Positions 21,801-33,412 of a stretch of DNA of 64,000 nt are shown here, one piece after another. Each line of letters begins with the position of its first letter. Position 1 is the first letter of the stretch. The position numbers were made by a program, and so were the translations under genes. The DNA comes from Armigeres subalbatus (taxonomy: Eukaryota; Arthropoda; Insecta; Diptera; Culicidae): NCBI RefSeq assembly GCF_024139115.2, contig NC_085141.1, forward strand, positions 393,128,632 through 393,192,631, given 5' to 3'. The notes beneath the pieces were generated by a model. That model did no database searches. It was not told the origin of the DNA and saw only the letters and a list, made by a program, of their open reading frames with translations.

Positions 21801-22459
21801 GTTCTATCGAGGCACTCCGGTCGATGAAACCTGTTAAGCACGCATCTTACTTTCTTACAACTGTAAGAGAGCAGATGCGTGATTTGGTCGAAAGATCATT
21901 CAAGATTACCTTTGTATGGGTCCCATCCCATTGCCTAATCTATGGCAATGAGAAGGCGGACTCGCTAGCAAAGGTGGGCGCACAGGAAGGTGAAGTTTAT
22001 GATAGACAAATCTCGAACAACGAGTTTTTCCCATTAGTCCGTCAGAGTACTCTTCAAAGTTGGCAAAGAAATTGGACACACAACGAACTTGGACGGTGGC
22101 TGTTTTCCATAGTTCCTAAAGTTTCTGCGCGAGCGTGGTTCAGAGGTGAGGACTTAAGCCGAGGCTTCATTCGCACGATGTCGAGACTTATGTCCAATCA
22201 CTATTCACTAAACGCACACCTCTATAGAATAAACCTGGTCGATAGCAACCTATGTAGGTGTGGAGCCGGTTACGATGACATCGATCACGTAGTTTGGTAT
22301 TGCTCGGAAAACGACGCCTCCAGAGAGCAACTATTGGATACCCTTGTGGCCCGAGGTAAACAACCCTACAGGGAAGTAAGAGGTGTTTTGGGGGATCGCG
22401 ATGTGGTTTATATGCAGGCCATCTATGCCTTTCTTTGCTCGTCTGACATAAAAGTCTAA
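18896..22459 (+). pseudogene. I-clade ORF2: endonuclease, reverse transcriptase, RNase H, C-terminal knuckle (broken)
   Basis: The likely start is the ATG at 18896, in frame with the preceding gag tail. APE endonuclease follows (VLQWNCHSL, FALCETWLSS, ILGDMNAHGIAWG, SRIDLSL, GSDHMPI; to about 19570). Reverse transcriptase spans about 20150-21100 (VKVIAIQKPGKP, YRPIAMLSC, NTQFGFRKGKGTNDCLALL, VFLDIKGAFDSV, GLPQGSCLSPLLYNF, LADDAVIFL). RNase H spans about 21600-21990, with acidic residues in FTDGSR, YVAELAAINFAL, FSDSLSSIEAL and NEKADSLAKVG. A terminal CRCGAGYDDIDHVVWYC knuckle is present near 22250-22300. Lesions: frameshifts near 19145, 19235 and 21300 and an in-frame TAA at 20094-20096. All domains are in the expected order and the copy encodes no complete protein. 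Confidence 0.9.
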
Positions 22460-22833
22460 TTCCTCAATTTTTTTTTCTTTCTCGTTTTTGTTTTGTTTTT
22501 GTCTTATTGTTCTGTGTAATACGAAGCTATGGCCATCCGGAAGATGCTCCCTGACGAACCACAACTCGAGCCCGACGCTACGCCATACCGTTAATGACGT
22601 CAAATACCCGGATGAGCAGCTGTAATACCATAAACCTAAATCCCAACCTAGTCCGTCCTGAAATTACGCAATCTAACCTTGAGTCGCCACGAGTATCTTG
22701 GTCTATACCCTTTCCCCTTACTAACTATTGATAATAAGATGATATCGATTGTAAATATCATAAAGTCTCGGCTCCGTTAAGTGTTATACACGCCTGAGCC
22801 TGTTAAATAAACGCAATAGATAAAAAAAAAAAA
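22460..22833 (+). other. 3' UTR and poly(A) of the I-clade retrotransposon
   Basis: A T-rich leader is followed by about 330 bases of non-coding sequence, an AATAAA (22805-22810) and 12-13 A residues. The 3' target duplication follows immediately. Confidence 0.75.
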
Positions 22834-22974
22834 ATCTTGATATCTTGAGACGTTGTTCGCAAAGCCGTTTGACTTAATTTAACGTGTGCCACCTTAAAAG
22901 ATCTGCAACTTTGTCCTGAAGTTGTGAATCAGAATAGAATAAATTAAAAAAACCCAGATTAATCCACCTAGCGG

Positions 22975-23660
22975 TGATGACGCCTTTCTCGTGCGGTAAA
23001 AAAATAGTATTTTGGGCATTACTTCTAAGCCCATCGTCCGTTTGGGCCAATTTTCAATAAGAAATAATGAGACAAGATTCTGCGTCTAATGCAACCTGTT
23101 GCGAGGAAATCGGTTCAGGGTAAGTGCATTAAAAGTGAGCTAGATTTTTTTTCTGAGAAAAAGTATTTTGGCCATAACTACCAAGCCCATTGTCCGATCC
23201 GTCCAATTTTCAATAGGAAACAATGGGGCAGTATACTGCGTCGAATGCAGCCTGTTGTGAGGGAATCCGTTTAGGGTAAGTGCATTAAAAATGAGCTAGA
23301 CTTTTTCACGCGCTTTTTTATGAGAAAAAGTATTTTGGCCATAACTACCAAGCCCATTGTCCGATCCGTCCAATTTTCAATAGGAAACAATGGAGCAAGA
23401 TACTGCGTCGAACGCAGCCTGCTGTGAGGGAATCTGTTTAGGTTAAGTGCATTAAAAGTGAGCTAGACTTTTTTACGCGCTTTTTTATGAGGAAAAGTAT
23501 TTTGGCCATAACTTCTAAGCCCATAGTCCGAATCGGCCAATTTTCAATAGGAAACAATGGGGCAGTATACTGCGTCGAATGCAACCTGTTGCGAGTAAAT
23601 TGGTTGAGGGTAAGTGCAAAAAAAGTGAGCTAAACTTTTGCTCTTTTGGTGCGCACACAC

Positions 23661-23693
<33 letters not shown>

Positions 23694-23830
23694 CACAGAC
23701 ATCACCTCAATTCGTCGAGCTGAGTCGATTGGTATATAACACTATGGATCTCCGAGCCTTCTATAAAAAGTTTGTTTTTGGAGTGAACATATAGCCTTTA
23801 CGTATACTTAGTATACGAGAAAGGCAAAAC
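22975..23830. mobile_element. Element of four ~167-base tandem units plus CA microsatellite, GCCTTTCTCGT-type ends
   Basis: Units start at 23009, 23163, 23330 and 23497, each with GTATTTTGGCCATAAC, AAGCCCATNGTCCGA, CAATTTTCAATAGGAAACAA and ACTGCGTCGAATGCARCCTG. The left border GACGCCTTTCTCGT (22979) and right border ACGAGAAAGGC (23815-23825) are inverted. The right border also forms a hairpin with GCCTTTACGTATAC. Similar units occur at 51545-51780 on the other strand, again beside a CA/GT run. The 60-70-codon ORFs inside are products of the repeat. Confidence 0.75.
23649..23700. repeat. (CA)n microsatellite
   Basis: CA dinucleotides with a few TA, GC and GA interruptions. It lies at the end of the last tandem unit of the element at 22975-23830. 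Confidence 0.9.
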
Positions 23831-25250
23831 GTTGCGAGTTTTAACTTTTTAAAACAACTGTAAACTAATTAGTATTCCGTGATTTAAATATCCCGAAAAA
23901 ATCCCGAATTTCAGGATTTCCGCGGTTCATTCAGACATATTTTGGAATTTACGTGGTTTTTAACGTTGTTTTAATTTACACGGCCTATATCCTCCGCGTA
24001 AAAACCGACTCCAGTGTATTACAATATTCACTTATGATAATATTCAGTATTGAAGCTGGCCAGTTTAGCAATCGGTTTCGGTGAATCAGTTAATCTCATA
24101 AGTGCATTGCAAGCTTCTTCTTCCATAGCACTACATTCCAACTGGAACTTGGCCTGCTTTTCAACTTTTTCAACTCAACAGTAATCTACTAGTATTTCTT
24201 TAGTTATTAATTGAAAGCCCTCCATTGCATTAGAATGTATCTTGTGTGGCAAATACAATGGATACACTATACACAGGGTGTCGAGAATGTTTCCCACCCG
24301 AATCCTAGATCAGATCGAGAATCGTTCTTGCCATCTCCGGATTCTGCGCTTTTGTTCTTAAGGCTAACTGGGGACCTCAAGCCAGCATAGACGTCAAATT
24401 AATGCAACTTACAGGGCTTTTAGCTCGTTTCTGCTAACTTACATGCGCGTTTTCTCTCTGAAGATTGGGGGCGTTTGATCGTGATCACGTAAGAAATTTT
24501 TCCGGGAATTCCCTGGGAAGTCCGACGCAATTCACGTGAAGGAATAATAATTACTATCAACAAACTGTCAAACTGTCAAGCAGCGGTCAACGCAGCGGTA
24601 CATTATCAGCCAGATTATTGGAATTATCATTTGATAACTTCTCAGGTGTAAAAAGTAGGCAAGTTGTCATCGGCGATAACTTTTGAAATCTTGCAATCGA
24701 TTGATAATAAACACAAAATTATTATTTTAATGTAAACCTAATTAATACCAATTTAATGTCAACAATGAAGCTCAATCGGATGTTTGGCATTGTGTTTTGG
24801 TGTTATGTAGGAAAAAAATTTCAAAAGTAGCATTTACCAATAATGCTTCGAATCGAGATACAATAATCGAACGATTCTTAGGGGCCTCACACACGCTCCG
24901 ATATGTTGTACAACTTAGACTCCGCCCCCAAGTTTGCGCGACAAATTCAGATTGTTGGTACAGTTGGTACAACCAAAACTATCAATAAACGTAACATTTC
25001 GTCATTTTCTTTCTGTATATGCTGATGTGTTTGGTGCTTTTTCACGAATACTAAATTGGATGAATTGAATTGGAATGAAATATGATTGGAGTGCAATTAG
25101 ATTGGATTTGAATTGGAATGAGTTTAAAATTAGATTGGTTGTGGATTGAATTGAATTTTATTGGAACGTGAATGGCATGGTATTGGAATTTTGGTGATGA
25201 TAGATTGGAATACGATTGAACTTTGCTTAGAGTTGGAATTGAATTTGATT
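23831..25250. other. Intergenic; contains one end of a GTTGTACAAC-type MITE near 24879-24990
   Basis: No gene is seen. At 24879 the sequence GGGGCCTCACACACGCTCCG, then GTTGTACAAC and ACTCCGCCCCC, matches the end of the element at 28476-28726 read on the minus strand, so this is probably a second, internally different member. A stretch rich in GAATTGGAATG-type words (25060-25230) leads into the minisatellite. Confidence 0.45.
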
Positions 25251-25254
25251 ATGA

Positions 25255-27640
25255 TTGGAAGTTTTGAAGAGGAATCGGAAATTTCTTCCGGAGTTCCTCC
25301 GGAAGTTCATTCTGAAAATCCTCCAGAAGTTCCTTCCGAAAGTTTTTTCCGGAATTCCTCCGGAAGCTCCACCCTGAATTCCTCCATAAGTTCCCCCCAG
25401 TTCCAGAAGTTCCGGGAGGAGCTTTCGGGTGAATTCGGAAATTCCTCTCTAAATTCATCAGAAAGCTTCTCCCGGAATTCCTCTGAAAGTTCCTCCCGTA
25501 ATTGCACCGGAAGTTCCTCCGGAAAATAGAATTGGATTGTTCCACCAGGACTTCCTCCAAAAGTTCCTACATTAATACCTCCGAAAGTTCCTCCAGGAAT
25601 TCCTCCTGAAGTTCCTCCAGGAATGCCTTCACCGGAAGTCTTTTTTTGGATTCCTCCGGAAGTTCCTCCAGGAATTCCTACGGAAGTTCATCAGGAAGCT
25701 CCTCCCGGAATTCCTCCGGAAGTTTCTCTTGGAATTCCTCCGGAAGTTTCTCTCGGAATTCCTCCAGAAGTTCCTCCCAGAATTCCTCCGGAAGTTCCTC
25801 CTGGAATTCCTCCGAAGGTTCCTCCCGGAGTTCCTCCGGAAGTGCCTCCCGTAATTCCTCCGGAAGATCTTCCCGAAATTCCCCCGGAAATCCCCTGGAA
25901 GTTCCTTTCGGAAATCCCCCGGAAGTTCCTTCCGGAATTTCTGAGGAAGTTCCTCTCGGAATTTCCTCTCGGAAATTCTTCGGAAGTTCCTCTTGGAATT
26001 ATTCCGGAAGTTTCTCTTGGATTTCCTCTAGAAGTTCCTCCCAGAATTCCTCCGGAAGATCCTCCCGGAATTCCTCCGGAGGTTCCTCCCGGAGTTTCTC
26101 CGGAAGTGCCTCCCGCAATTCCTCCGGAAGTTCTTCCCGCAATTCCCCCGGAAATCCCCCGGAAGTTCCTCTCGGAATTCCTCCGGAAGTTCGTCCTGGA
26201 ATTTCTCTGGAAGTTCCTCCGGATGTTCCTCTCGGAAATTCTTCGGAAGTTACTCTCGGAATTCCTCCAGACGTTCCTCCCGGAATTCCTCCGGAAGTGC
26301 CTCCGGAACTTCTTCCCGCAATTCCTCCGGAAGTTCCTCTTGGAATTCCTCTCGGAATTCCTCCTGAAGTTCCTCTCGGAATTCCTCCGTAAGTTCCTTT
26401 CAGAATTCCTCCGGAGTTCCTCTCAGAATTCCTCCGGAAGTTCCTCCATGAATACCTCCGGAGCTTCCTCTCAGAATTCCTTAGGAAGTTCCTCTCGAAA
26501 TTTCTCCAGAAGTTTCTCTCGGAACTCCTCCAGAAGTTCTCCCCGGAATTCCTCCGGAAGTTCCTCCTGGATTCCTTCCGGTTGTTTCTCCCGGAATTTC
26601 TCCGGAAGTTCCTCCCTGAATTTCTCTAGAAGTTCTCCGAAAGTTCCTCCTGGAATTCTTCCGCATGTTCCTCCCGAAATTTCTCTGGAAGTTCCTCTCG
26701 GAATTCCTCTGGAAGTACCTCCTGGAATTCCTCTGGAAGTTCCGCCTAGAATTCCTCCGGATGTTTCTCCCGGAATTTCTCCGGAAGTTCCTCCAGGAAT
26801 TCCGCCAGAATTTCGTCCTGGAATTTCTCTGGATATTCCTCCCAGAGATCTTCCGGAAATTCCTCCCGAAGTTCTTCCGGAAATTCCTCACGGAGTTCTT
26901 CCAGGAATACCTCCCGAAGTTCATTCGGAAATTCCTCAAGGAAATCCTCCGGAAGTACCTTCATGAATTTCTCTCAGAATTCCTCCGGAAGTTCCTCTCG
27001 AAATTGCTCCGGAAATTCCTCCATGAATACCTCCGGAAGTTCCTCCATGAATTCCTCTGGAAGTTCCTCTCCGAATTCTTCCGGAAGTTCCTCTCGAAAT
27101 TTCTTCAGAAGTTCCTCTCGTAACTCCTCCAGAAGTTCTCCCCGGAATTCCTCCGGAAGTTCCTCCTGGAATTCTTCCGGATGTTCCTCCCGAAATTTGT
27201 CAGGAAGTTCCTCCTAGAATTCCTCCGGATGTTTCTCACGGAATTTCTCCGGAAGTTCCTCCTTACGTGTTTCTCCGGAATTCCGAAGATCCTCCTGGAA
27301 TTCTGAAGTTCCTCCCGGAATTCCTCCGGAAGTTATCCTAGAGTTCTTAAAAAAAATTATCCGGAAGTTCCTCCGAGTGAAATTCTTTATGGAGAAACTC
27401 CGGAAATTCTGCCAAAAAATCTTCCGGAAGTTCCTCCAGAAATTTCTCTGGAAGTTCCTTCAGGAACTCTTCCAGAAGTTATCCAAAGATTTCCTCCGGA
27501 AGTTCCTAAAAGAATTTCTCCGGAAGTTCCCACAGGAATTCTTCCTGAAGCTCCTCCAGGAATTCCTCCGGCAGTTTCCAAGGGATTACTACGGAAGTTC
27601 CTCTAAATAGAAGTTCCTCCATGTATTCCTCTAGAAAGTT
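25255..27640. repeat. 24-base minisatellite array A, degenerate (2 x 12-base halves)
   Basis: The consensus is GGAAGTTCCTCC followed by YGGAATTCCTCC, i.e. two similar 12-base halves, repeated about 100 times with many substitutions. As 24 is divisible by three and the unit has no stop in most frames, long ORFs appear on both strands. They read as PPEVPPGI, SSGSSSRN, FLRKFLSE and similar, and are not proteins. GAATTC and TCCGGA palindromes recur throughout. The array thins out after 27310 and ends about 27640. Confidence 0.92.
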
Positions 27641-28470
27641 TTCACTTTCATTATGTGTATTTTGTGGAAAGTTTTTTCGCATTCGTTCTGTGGATTTTTT
27701 GGAAAGTTTTTTCACTTTCATTCTGTGGAATTTCCATATGAAAAACTTCCAAATTTTTTTTGAAATTTTTCTGGGAATCTGTCAATGAATTCCACTAGAA
27801 GTTGCTTTAAAAGTTCAAACGTACTATACTTCCGAAAATTTTCCCGGATTTTTTTAGATATGGTCCCTCGGAAATTCTATCAGTAATTCCACAATCAATT
27901 CCTCTGAGAAGTTCTTCAAAGTTCTCTCTGGAGTTCTCTTGAAAATTCCCTAAAACTGTGTTTAAATTACTTCTCCAACTCAACAAACATTACTTACTCA
28001 TTCCCAGAATTTCCTGTCAAAAAACCGAAAAAAAATCTCCAAATAGTTCCAAATAGTGAAATCTAATAAGTGGAGGTATTTTTAAAAGGAAGTTCATATG
28101 GTTTTTTTTTCATAAAATCTCTAAATCTGAAATTCTTATCTCTTCGCATTATAGGAGCATTTCCATAAATTCCCGAAGATAAATATGGAACATTTTTTGA
28201 ATAATTAAATAATCAAGAGAAGAAAAAAAATGTTTGACCGAGCATACGCTGTATAACAAGGGGCGTGCCAAGCGGCATGGTAAATTTTCATACGGCAGCG
28301 GCGCAAAAAAATTACCGGCGGCGTGGCGCGACGGCACACAGGTCTAATATTATCTTATTATTATTCTATTATTCTATTATAATATTATTATTATTATCGC
28401 AAACTATCTTATTTTCCGTATTATCGCAAAAATCACTTTCTGCTCCTGGTTATTCGACCAGGAGAATTGA
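27641..28470. other. Intergenic AT-rich spacer with TTA microsatellite
   Basis: No gene is seen. (TTA)n/(TTATTC)n lies at 28350-28400. A short hairpin, CTCCTGGTTATTCGACCAGGAG-like, lies at 28443-28464. Confidence 0.45.
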
Positions 28471-28475
28471 ATGCA

Positions 28476-28726
28476 ACAGTGTTGTACAACAACACCACAC
28501 ACAATGCAACTTGGTTGTACAACATTTGACTCCGCCCACCACAAGTCTGAGCAAAATCAAACTGTTTTGATTTTATCCGACCAACTTCGCAACTTTGAAA
28601 CCGTCCGTCCGACAGTCGTACAACTTGTCCACAGACGGTCAGACTTGGCTCCGACCGAACCAAATCTTCTGGGGGCGGTGTTAAAGTTGTACAACACGTC
28701 GGAGCGTGTGTGGGGCCCCTTACTCT
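28476..28726. mobile_element. MITE with reiterated GTTGTACAAC palindrome
   Basis: The ends are imperfect inverted repeats: GTTGTACAACAACACCACAC on the left and GTTGTACAACACGTCGGAGC then GTGTGTGGGGCCCC on the right. GTTGTACAAC occurs at 28481-28490, 28514-28523 and 28686-28695. The related end at 24879-24990 shows that it is a dispersed family. Confidence 0.5.
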
Positions 28727-31265
28727 CTAGCGAGCTTTTATCAATTGATAATTTGGATATGTGATCGCTTAAGAGTATTATCCATCCTCGTTCATTTAAA
28801 AAAAATATTTTTATCATCCTTTTAAAATGTTGGTCTAAAAATTGTATACATCACCATGGTTCGTAATGCTCACTCAATCTCATGAGAACAGGATAAACAA
28901 CGAAAACAGATTCACCCTGGGCTTGAAAAACGCTTGCTTTGATCTCATCGAGCAGAAAAGTCGAATACCTGTACATTACATACAGCTACGTAGTTCATCG
29001 TCACCTTTGCGGCTGAACCTTTGAGTTTTTGCTCCCAGAAGCTACTATTGGCGAAACAACTACTAAAGAAATTTTGGAGGGAATTTCTAAACGAGTTTTT
29101 GTAGGAATTTCTCAAGGAAGTTAGGTAAGCGAGGATCTTCGAAGGAATTTCCGAAATTGGAGCTGCCAATGTGATCAACTTCTCGGCTATAGCCTTCATG
29201 TTGCCAGGTTGGGTTTTAGTACAACCCGCTATGAGGATCTGCTTCAAACTATATAGGGAACGGTTCGGCACTTCATCCCATAGCTCCTTATTCCATCCCA
29301 TCAAAAACAACGCTATGCGAAGAAGTCTGGACTGTTTCTTGTTTTAGTGATTATCTCACCAGTGAGCACGCTTGTTAGCAAAAAGAAGCGACGAGATTGG
29401 TGCTGTATTTCTTTGTTATGCGATGAGATAAATATATGTTCAGTGAGATGGAAAACGGAACAGTTCCCCTAGCTTGTATGAAGCGATGGTGAGTGGTACG
29501 ATTTGGAACAACAAATTCATACACTGGAATATAACATTTTTTTCAATTCAGATTAAATCTGCGGTCAAAAAACTACCTGTACAAAATATCACTTGCATCT
29601 GGATATTTCAAAAGTATTTAAAAGATGCCAAACATTATCCTAGAAAATGAGTCTATTAAGTAAACACTAAAGCAACATGTTTGCCACAGCACGCAGTCCA
29701 CGTATTGTACGGCCATATTTTTTGATTGCTGAAAGAAACTTTCAAAGAGGAAATGTTTTTTAAATTAATTTCCTAACGCCTTGTCTCTAATTCGGATCTG
29801 TTCATTTGCGTGCCATTAATGTACCGTTTGGACTCAATATAGGAACGGACTGGTTATCCGAACATTTACTTCCATATGAAAATATTTCATTGAAATACTT
29901 CCTGAGTGTCTTGCAAAGTATGATAAATCGACGTTGAATACTTGATGAATTATTCCACAGGTCAGATTAGTTTTCTGTCCGAAGCAGTAAAAACTGCCCA
30001 TTATCGAAAGCTCCGCCAATATTTTTGAAACACTTTGCAGAAAATGGTAAGCATTGGAGTTAAAGTCTGGAGGAATGAAATCATTGACTTCGACTATAAG
30101 AAATTGTTGATACGTTGAGACGTTCGAAAATATAATTGCTCGAAAAACATGAGTGTTCGGAATATGAAACAAAACGGTACACTATGATTAATGACACGCA
30201 GCCATATCCTTAGGAGGTGGCACTGATTAGCACGTGATTAGCGACTGCTTCTGACACGAAAACGTTGTTAATTTATTATTTAATGCTTGAACACGGCTAT
30301 ACGCTTGACTGTTCGCCTTCGTTGATTTATGACAACTATGAACGATTTATAAGTGCTGCCCTGGCAGGGTAGTAGTGGTAGCGGCGATCGTGGTGCGGTG
30401 GTAAGTAAATCACCAATAGAACACCCCAGCGCGGCAGTCGGAACCGAATGGGCGCACTAAGCCAAAGTTATTCACATTATTTATCTCAAAGTCCATTTGT
30501 CATTTGCGTGCTCGTCCTCGTCCGAACCTGGGGGACATTCCATTTCAATTTAAGTTTCAACATTTATCACGCCATTTTAAATCTGGATTCTTAAAATGTA
30601 CGCACTGTTGGACACTGTCCGTGCGATTCGTGAAAAAAATAAACCACGACTCCGTCGGTCTCCGGGTAAGGATAATGAAGAAAAATGGATTGCGCTTTCG
30701 GTTGAAGTTTCGAATGGATGCGATGCTGAGGCGGAACCAGCAGCAACGTAAAATCAGACTCGGGGATGCATTATGAATCTTTAATACTGCATCCGGGCGC
30801 ATGCTTTGGATTTACAATTTTCTCTCGTTTTGAGCAACCATTCCCCGGTTTCTATTTTGTCCTTTCGCAACCAGTTTTCGCACCCGAAAAAAATCGATGG
30901 TCTTCACGGGCAGCACACAACTATCGTTTACTACAAATGTTCTTCATTCAAGGGGCAATAATGATGGTCAATAGTTCGATTATTCAGAGAAACCATAGAT
31001 TCTCAACCTTACTTTTGAATGCGTTTGTAATTTTTATAAATATATGGCACACGGTGTCTATTTGTCTTGCTAAGTCGATCAGTTTGCAACACTATGGGTC
31101 TCCGGGGATCGTTTTCTTGCTTCCCGTACACATAGTACTAAGGGCGTGTAACGGAACGAAATAATTTTCATTCTCGACAATTGTGTCTTGTAAAAAAATT
31201 CCCGGAGCCGTTTGTACAAAAAAGATTGGTGTTCGATCACGAACTGCGCTCACCGTCGTAGCTGC
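28727..31265. other. Intergenic, no supported gene
   Basis: Minus-strand ORFs at 28945-29310 (121 codons) and 29834-30172 (112 codons) and plus-strand ORFs at 30504-30776 and 30766-31164 have no recognisable motif, and no splice context or promoter supports them. They could be exon fragments of a gene I do not recognise. I cannot support calling one. Confidence 0.35.
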
Positions 31266-31620
31266 TGTTGAAGTCCAACAGTGCAGCGTGTGAGCTGCTA
31301 TTCATGTCTATTTCTTGTTGTTCTCTGTTCTCGCGCCAACTGCTTGTGTTATGTGCGTAGCAGTTGGCGCGCTTCAAGTACAATTAGAATTTAACTTTGA
31401 ATTTTTGTGCACACGTCCCCAATAATTGTAATACATAATAATAATTGTCTTGCTGTACTAAGAGTCGCCTATAAAAGGGGATTCTACACTTTATCTATCG
31501 TACAGTATCGTTATCGTAACCTCCGAGCTGGCACGCTGCCTCTCGGAGGCAAAAAATCCATCAGTTGAAGTCATCGAGTTGTTCTTTATTCGTCTGAATC
31601 CTGGAGAAAGTTGACACAAC
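31266..31620 (+). mobile_element. Possible solo LTR or LTR fragment with TATA box
   Basis: The segment begins TGTTGAAGTC and ends GACACAAC, near-inverted termini of LTR type. It contains CCTATAAAAGGGG (31469-31481) followed 25-30 bases later by TACAGTATCG, and then a hairpin (CTCCGAGCTGG ... CCTCTCGGAGG) as in an R-U5 region. No partner LTR is in the window, no clean target duplication was found, and the primer-binding site is unclear. It could instead be an ordinary promoter. Confidence 0.3.
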
Positions 31621-33150
31621 GTAGGGTCGTCCCACCCTGGACGAAACAGTTGGTTTTGGTACATAAAGTTTTGTGGGGGCCCGGTGCAGTCCCCACTTAC
31701 AAAATAGTTATAATAAAAGGCTTCGTTCTAGTTCAATTGACTGTGGGGACTACGATTTTTTACACAACTAAAACAAATCAAATGCTTCACCAGCACCGGT
31801 GCCCGGCAATTGAAGCTCCAAATCCAAAAGCAGAAAACGGCTTTCACGATATGCTACACATCGAGAGTGTATATTGAGATGAAAAGTTTTTCATTTCTTA
31901 CTGGAGTGAATCCAGTTGCTGGTTTTCGGAAAATTGCTAAACTTATTCCAGTTTTTAGAACTAAAAATTGTATCGTAAAGTGAGAAGACCTGTAGACTGC
32001 CAAAGTAATGCTCTTGTGCCACATTAATATATTTTAAATAGTCTTACGTTATTCCCCTTATACGCATTCACTCTCAAATAACGTTCACATTCTTCCCAAT
32101 CAATGAAATTCATTGGAGCACATAACTCTACGGGTTTAATATTTCTTGCTCCGTTTGACAAATTAGGTTTCACCGGAACTCATCCAAACACACATGAACA
32201 TAGCCGAATATTTCAATTTCATCCCAGTGCGCTTTCAGCCATCATCAACAAAAACGATCGTGATGAATTACGCGAAACTTTCCCGGAATGTGAGCTTTTG
32301 CGAATTAATCGCTTTCCACTCGAATGAGAACCATGCTACGCCTTACTGCTTCCGATCCCGGGCTGACGCATCATATTTCGACACAAAACGGCGTTTTAAA
32401 ACACATTAAACATTCTCCGCCTCTAAACAATACCTCGAAGATGTATCTTTGGAAAGTTTTCCACTACCTCAAACCGCCCACCCAAGCGGCCTCTCGAGAT
32501 GTGTGGCGCACACGTCGCTCAGGCTGCGGAGACTAAATTATTCAGGTGAATTTATTCACTCAACACTGATCGTGGGCTAATTATGCTATCAACGTGACTC
32601 CCTACGCACATAACCATAAAACGTGTTGTAAATAATTAAGACCTAGCGCACAAAGTTTGTGTTGCTTTATGTAAAGCAGAGATTTCTTGTCAAGATGCGA
32701 TGCTTTCGTCATATTTTCAGCTGTGAGATGAAGTTTCTAATGGTTATAGCGTGACTGGGGATTGCTTAATGAAGATTATTACTGTGCTTTTCCACAGATT
32801 TGTTCCATAAAGCTTGTACGTACAGGACCAACGAAAAAAAAAGTTTAATTGAAATTTTATACTCGGATGCGTTGATGGAAGATACAGCTGTGTTTGAATT
32901 ACGAAATTCTGACTTCAAAGAGCACATCATCAGTCGACAAAATTCTGAGAGAGACCAGTTCTAGCTTATCGGTTGAAACTTATCTTTAATTTTTAGTTGT
33001 ATGCACGATGATTTGTCTTGGAAAAATAATGAGTAATGGAGAAATAAAGTTTTGCTATGAATCGCAAGATTTTATTTCTTATATTAGGTCTTCTAAGATG
33101 TAAGTAACCAGTTTACTGCCCAAAAAGACATGAATAATCCCCGCAGATTG
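31621..33150. other. Intergenic, no supported gene
   Basis: Only short ORFs without recognisable content are present. A hairpin-forming pair (GTGGGGGCCCGGTGCAGTCC with ACTGTGGGGACT) is near 31672-31750, just after the LTR-like segment. Confidence 0.35.
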
Positions 33151-33412
33151 GGGCCCTCCATGAGACCAAGCTAAGGGTGGCTGGGATCGATTCCCGGTGC
33201 CAGTCTAGGAAATTTTCGGATTGGAAATTGTCTCGACTTCCCTGAGCATAAATGTATCATCGTGTTAGCCTCATGATATACGAATGCAAAAATGGTAACT
33301 TGGCTTAGAAACCTCGCAGATAATAACTGTGAAAGTGCTCAATGAACACTAAGCTGCGAGGCGGCTCTGTCCCAGTGTGGGGATGTAATGCCTATAAGAA
33401 GAAGAAGAAGAA
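33151..33412 (+). mobile_element. Feilai-like SINE with disrupted tRNA head
   Basis: It begins GGGCCCTCC, keeps a B-box-like GGGATCGATTCCCGG, and carries the full body (ATATACGAATGCAAAAATGG, AACTGTGAAAGTGCTCAATG, TCTGTCCCAGTGTGGGGATG) and a GAAGAAGAAG tail. About 30 bases of the head, including the A-box side present at 2310-2343, are missing. CGCAGATTGG before and CGCAGATATGG after are a probable imperfect target duplication. Confidence 0.78.

Larger units (their letters stand above)
10630..22833 (+). mobile_element. I-clade non-LTR retrotransposon, near full length, interrupted by a 6.3-kb DNA element
   Basis: The same 13-mer ATCTTGATATCTT lies at 10617-10629 and, right after the poly(A), at 22834-22846. 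This fixes both ends of one insertion event. Between them are a 5' UTR (10630-11217), gag ORF1, pol ORF2 and a 3' UTR ending in A12-13. Without the insertion at 12049-18360 the element is about 5.9 kb, the usual length for this clade. The presence of RNase H after reverse transcriptase, together with ORF1 knuckles, points to the I clade. Loner- or Nimb-type relatives are the main alternative. Confidence 0.9.

Noticed and set aside
25623..26966. 447-codon open frame rich in Pro-Glu-Val
   Set aside because: It is a pure 24-base satellite. All other frames are open too, and the amino-acid pattern changes with each indel, so nothing is conserved as protein.
28945..29310. 121-codon minus-strand ORF as a host gene
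   Set aside because: No recognisable domain, no promoter or splice context. Its length is compatible with chance.
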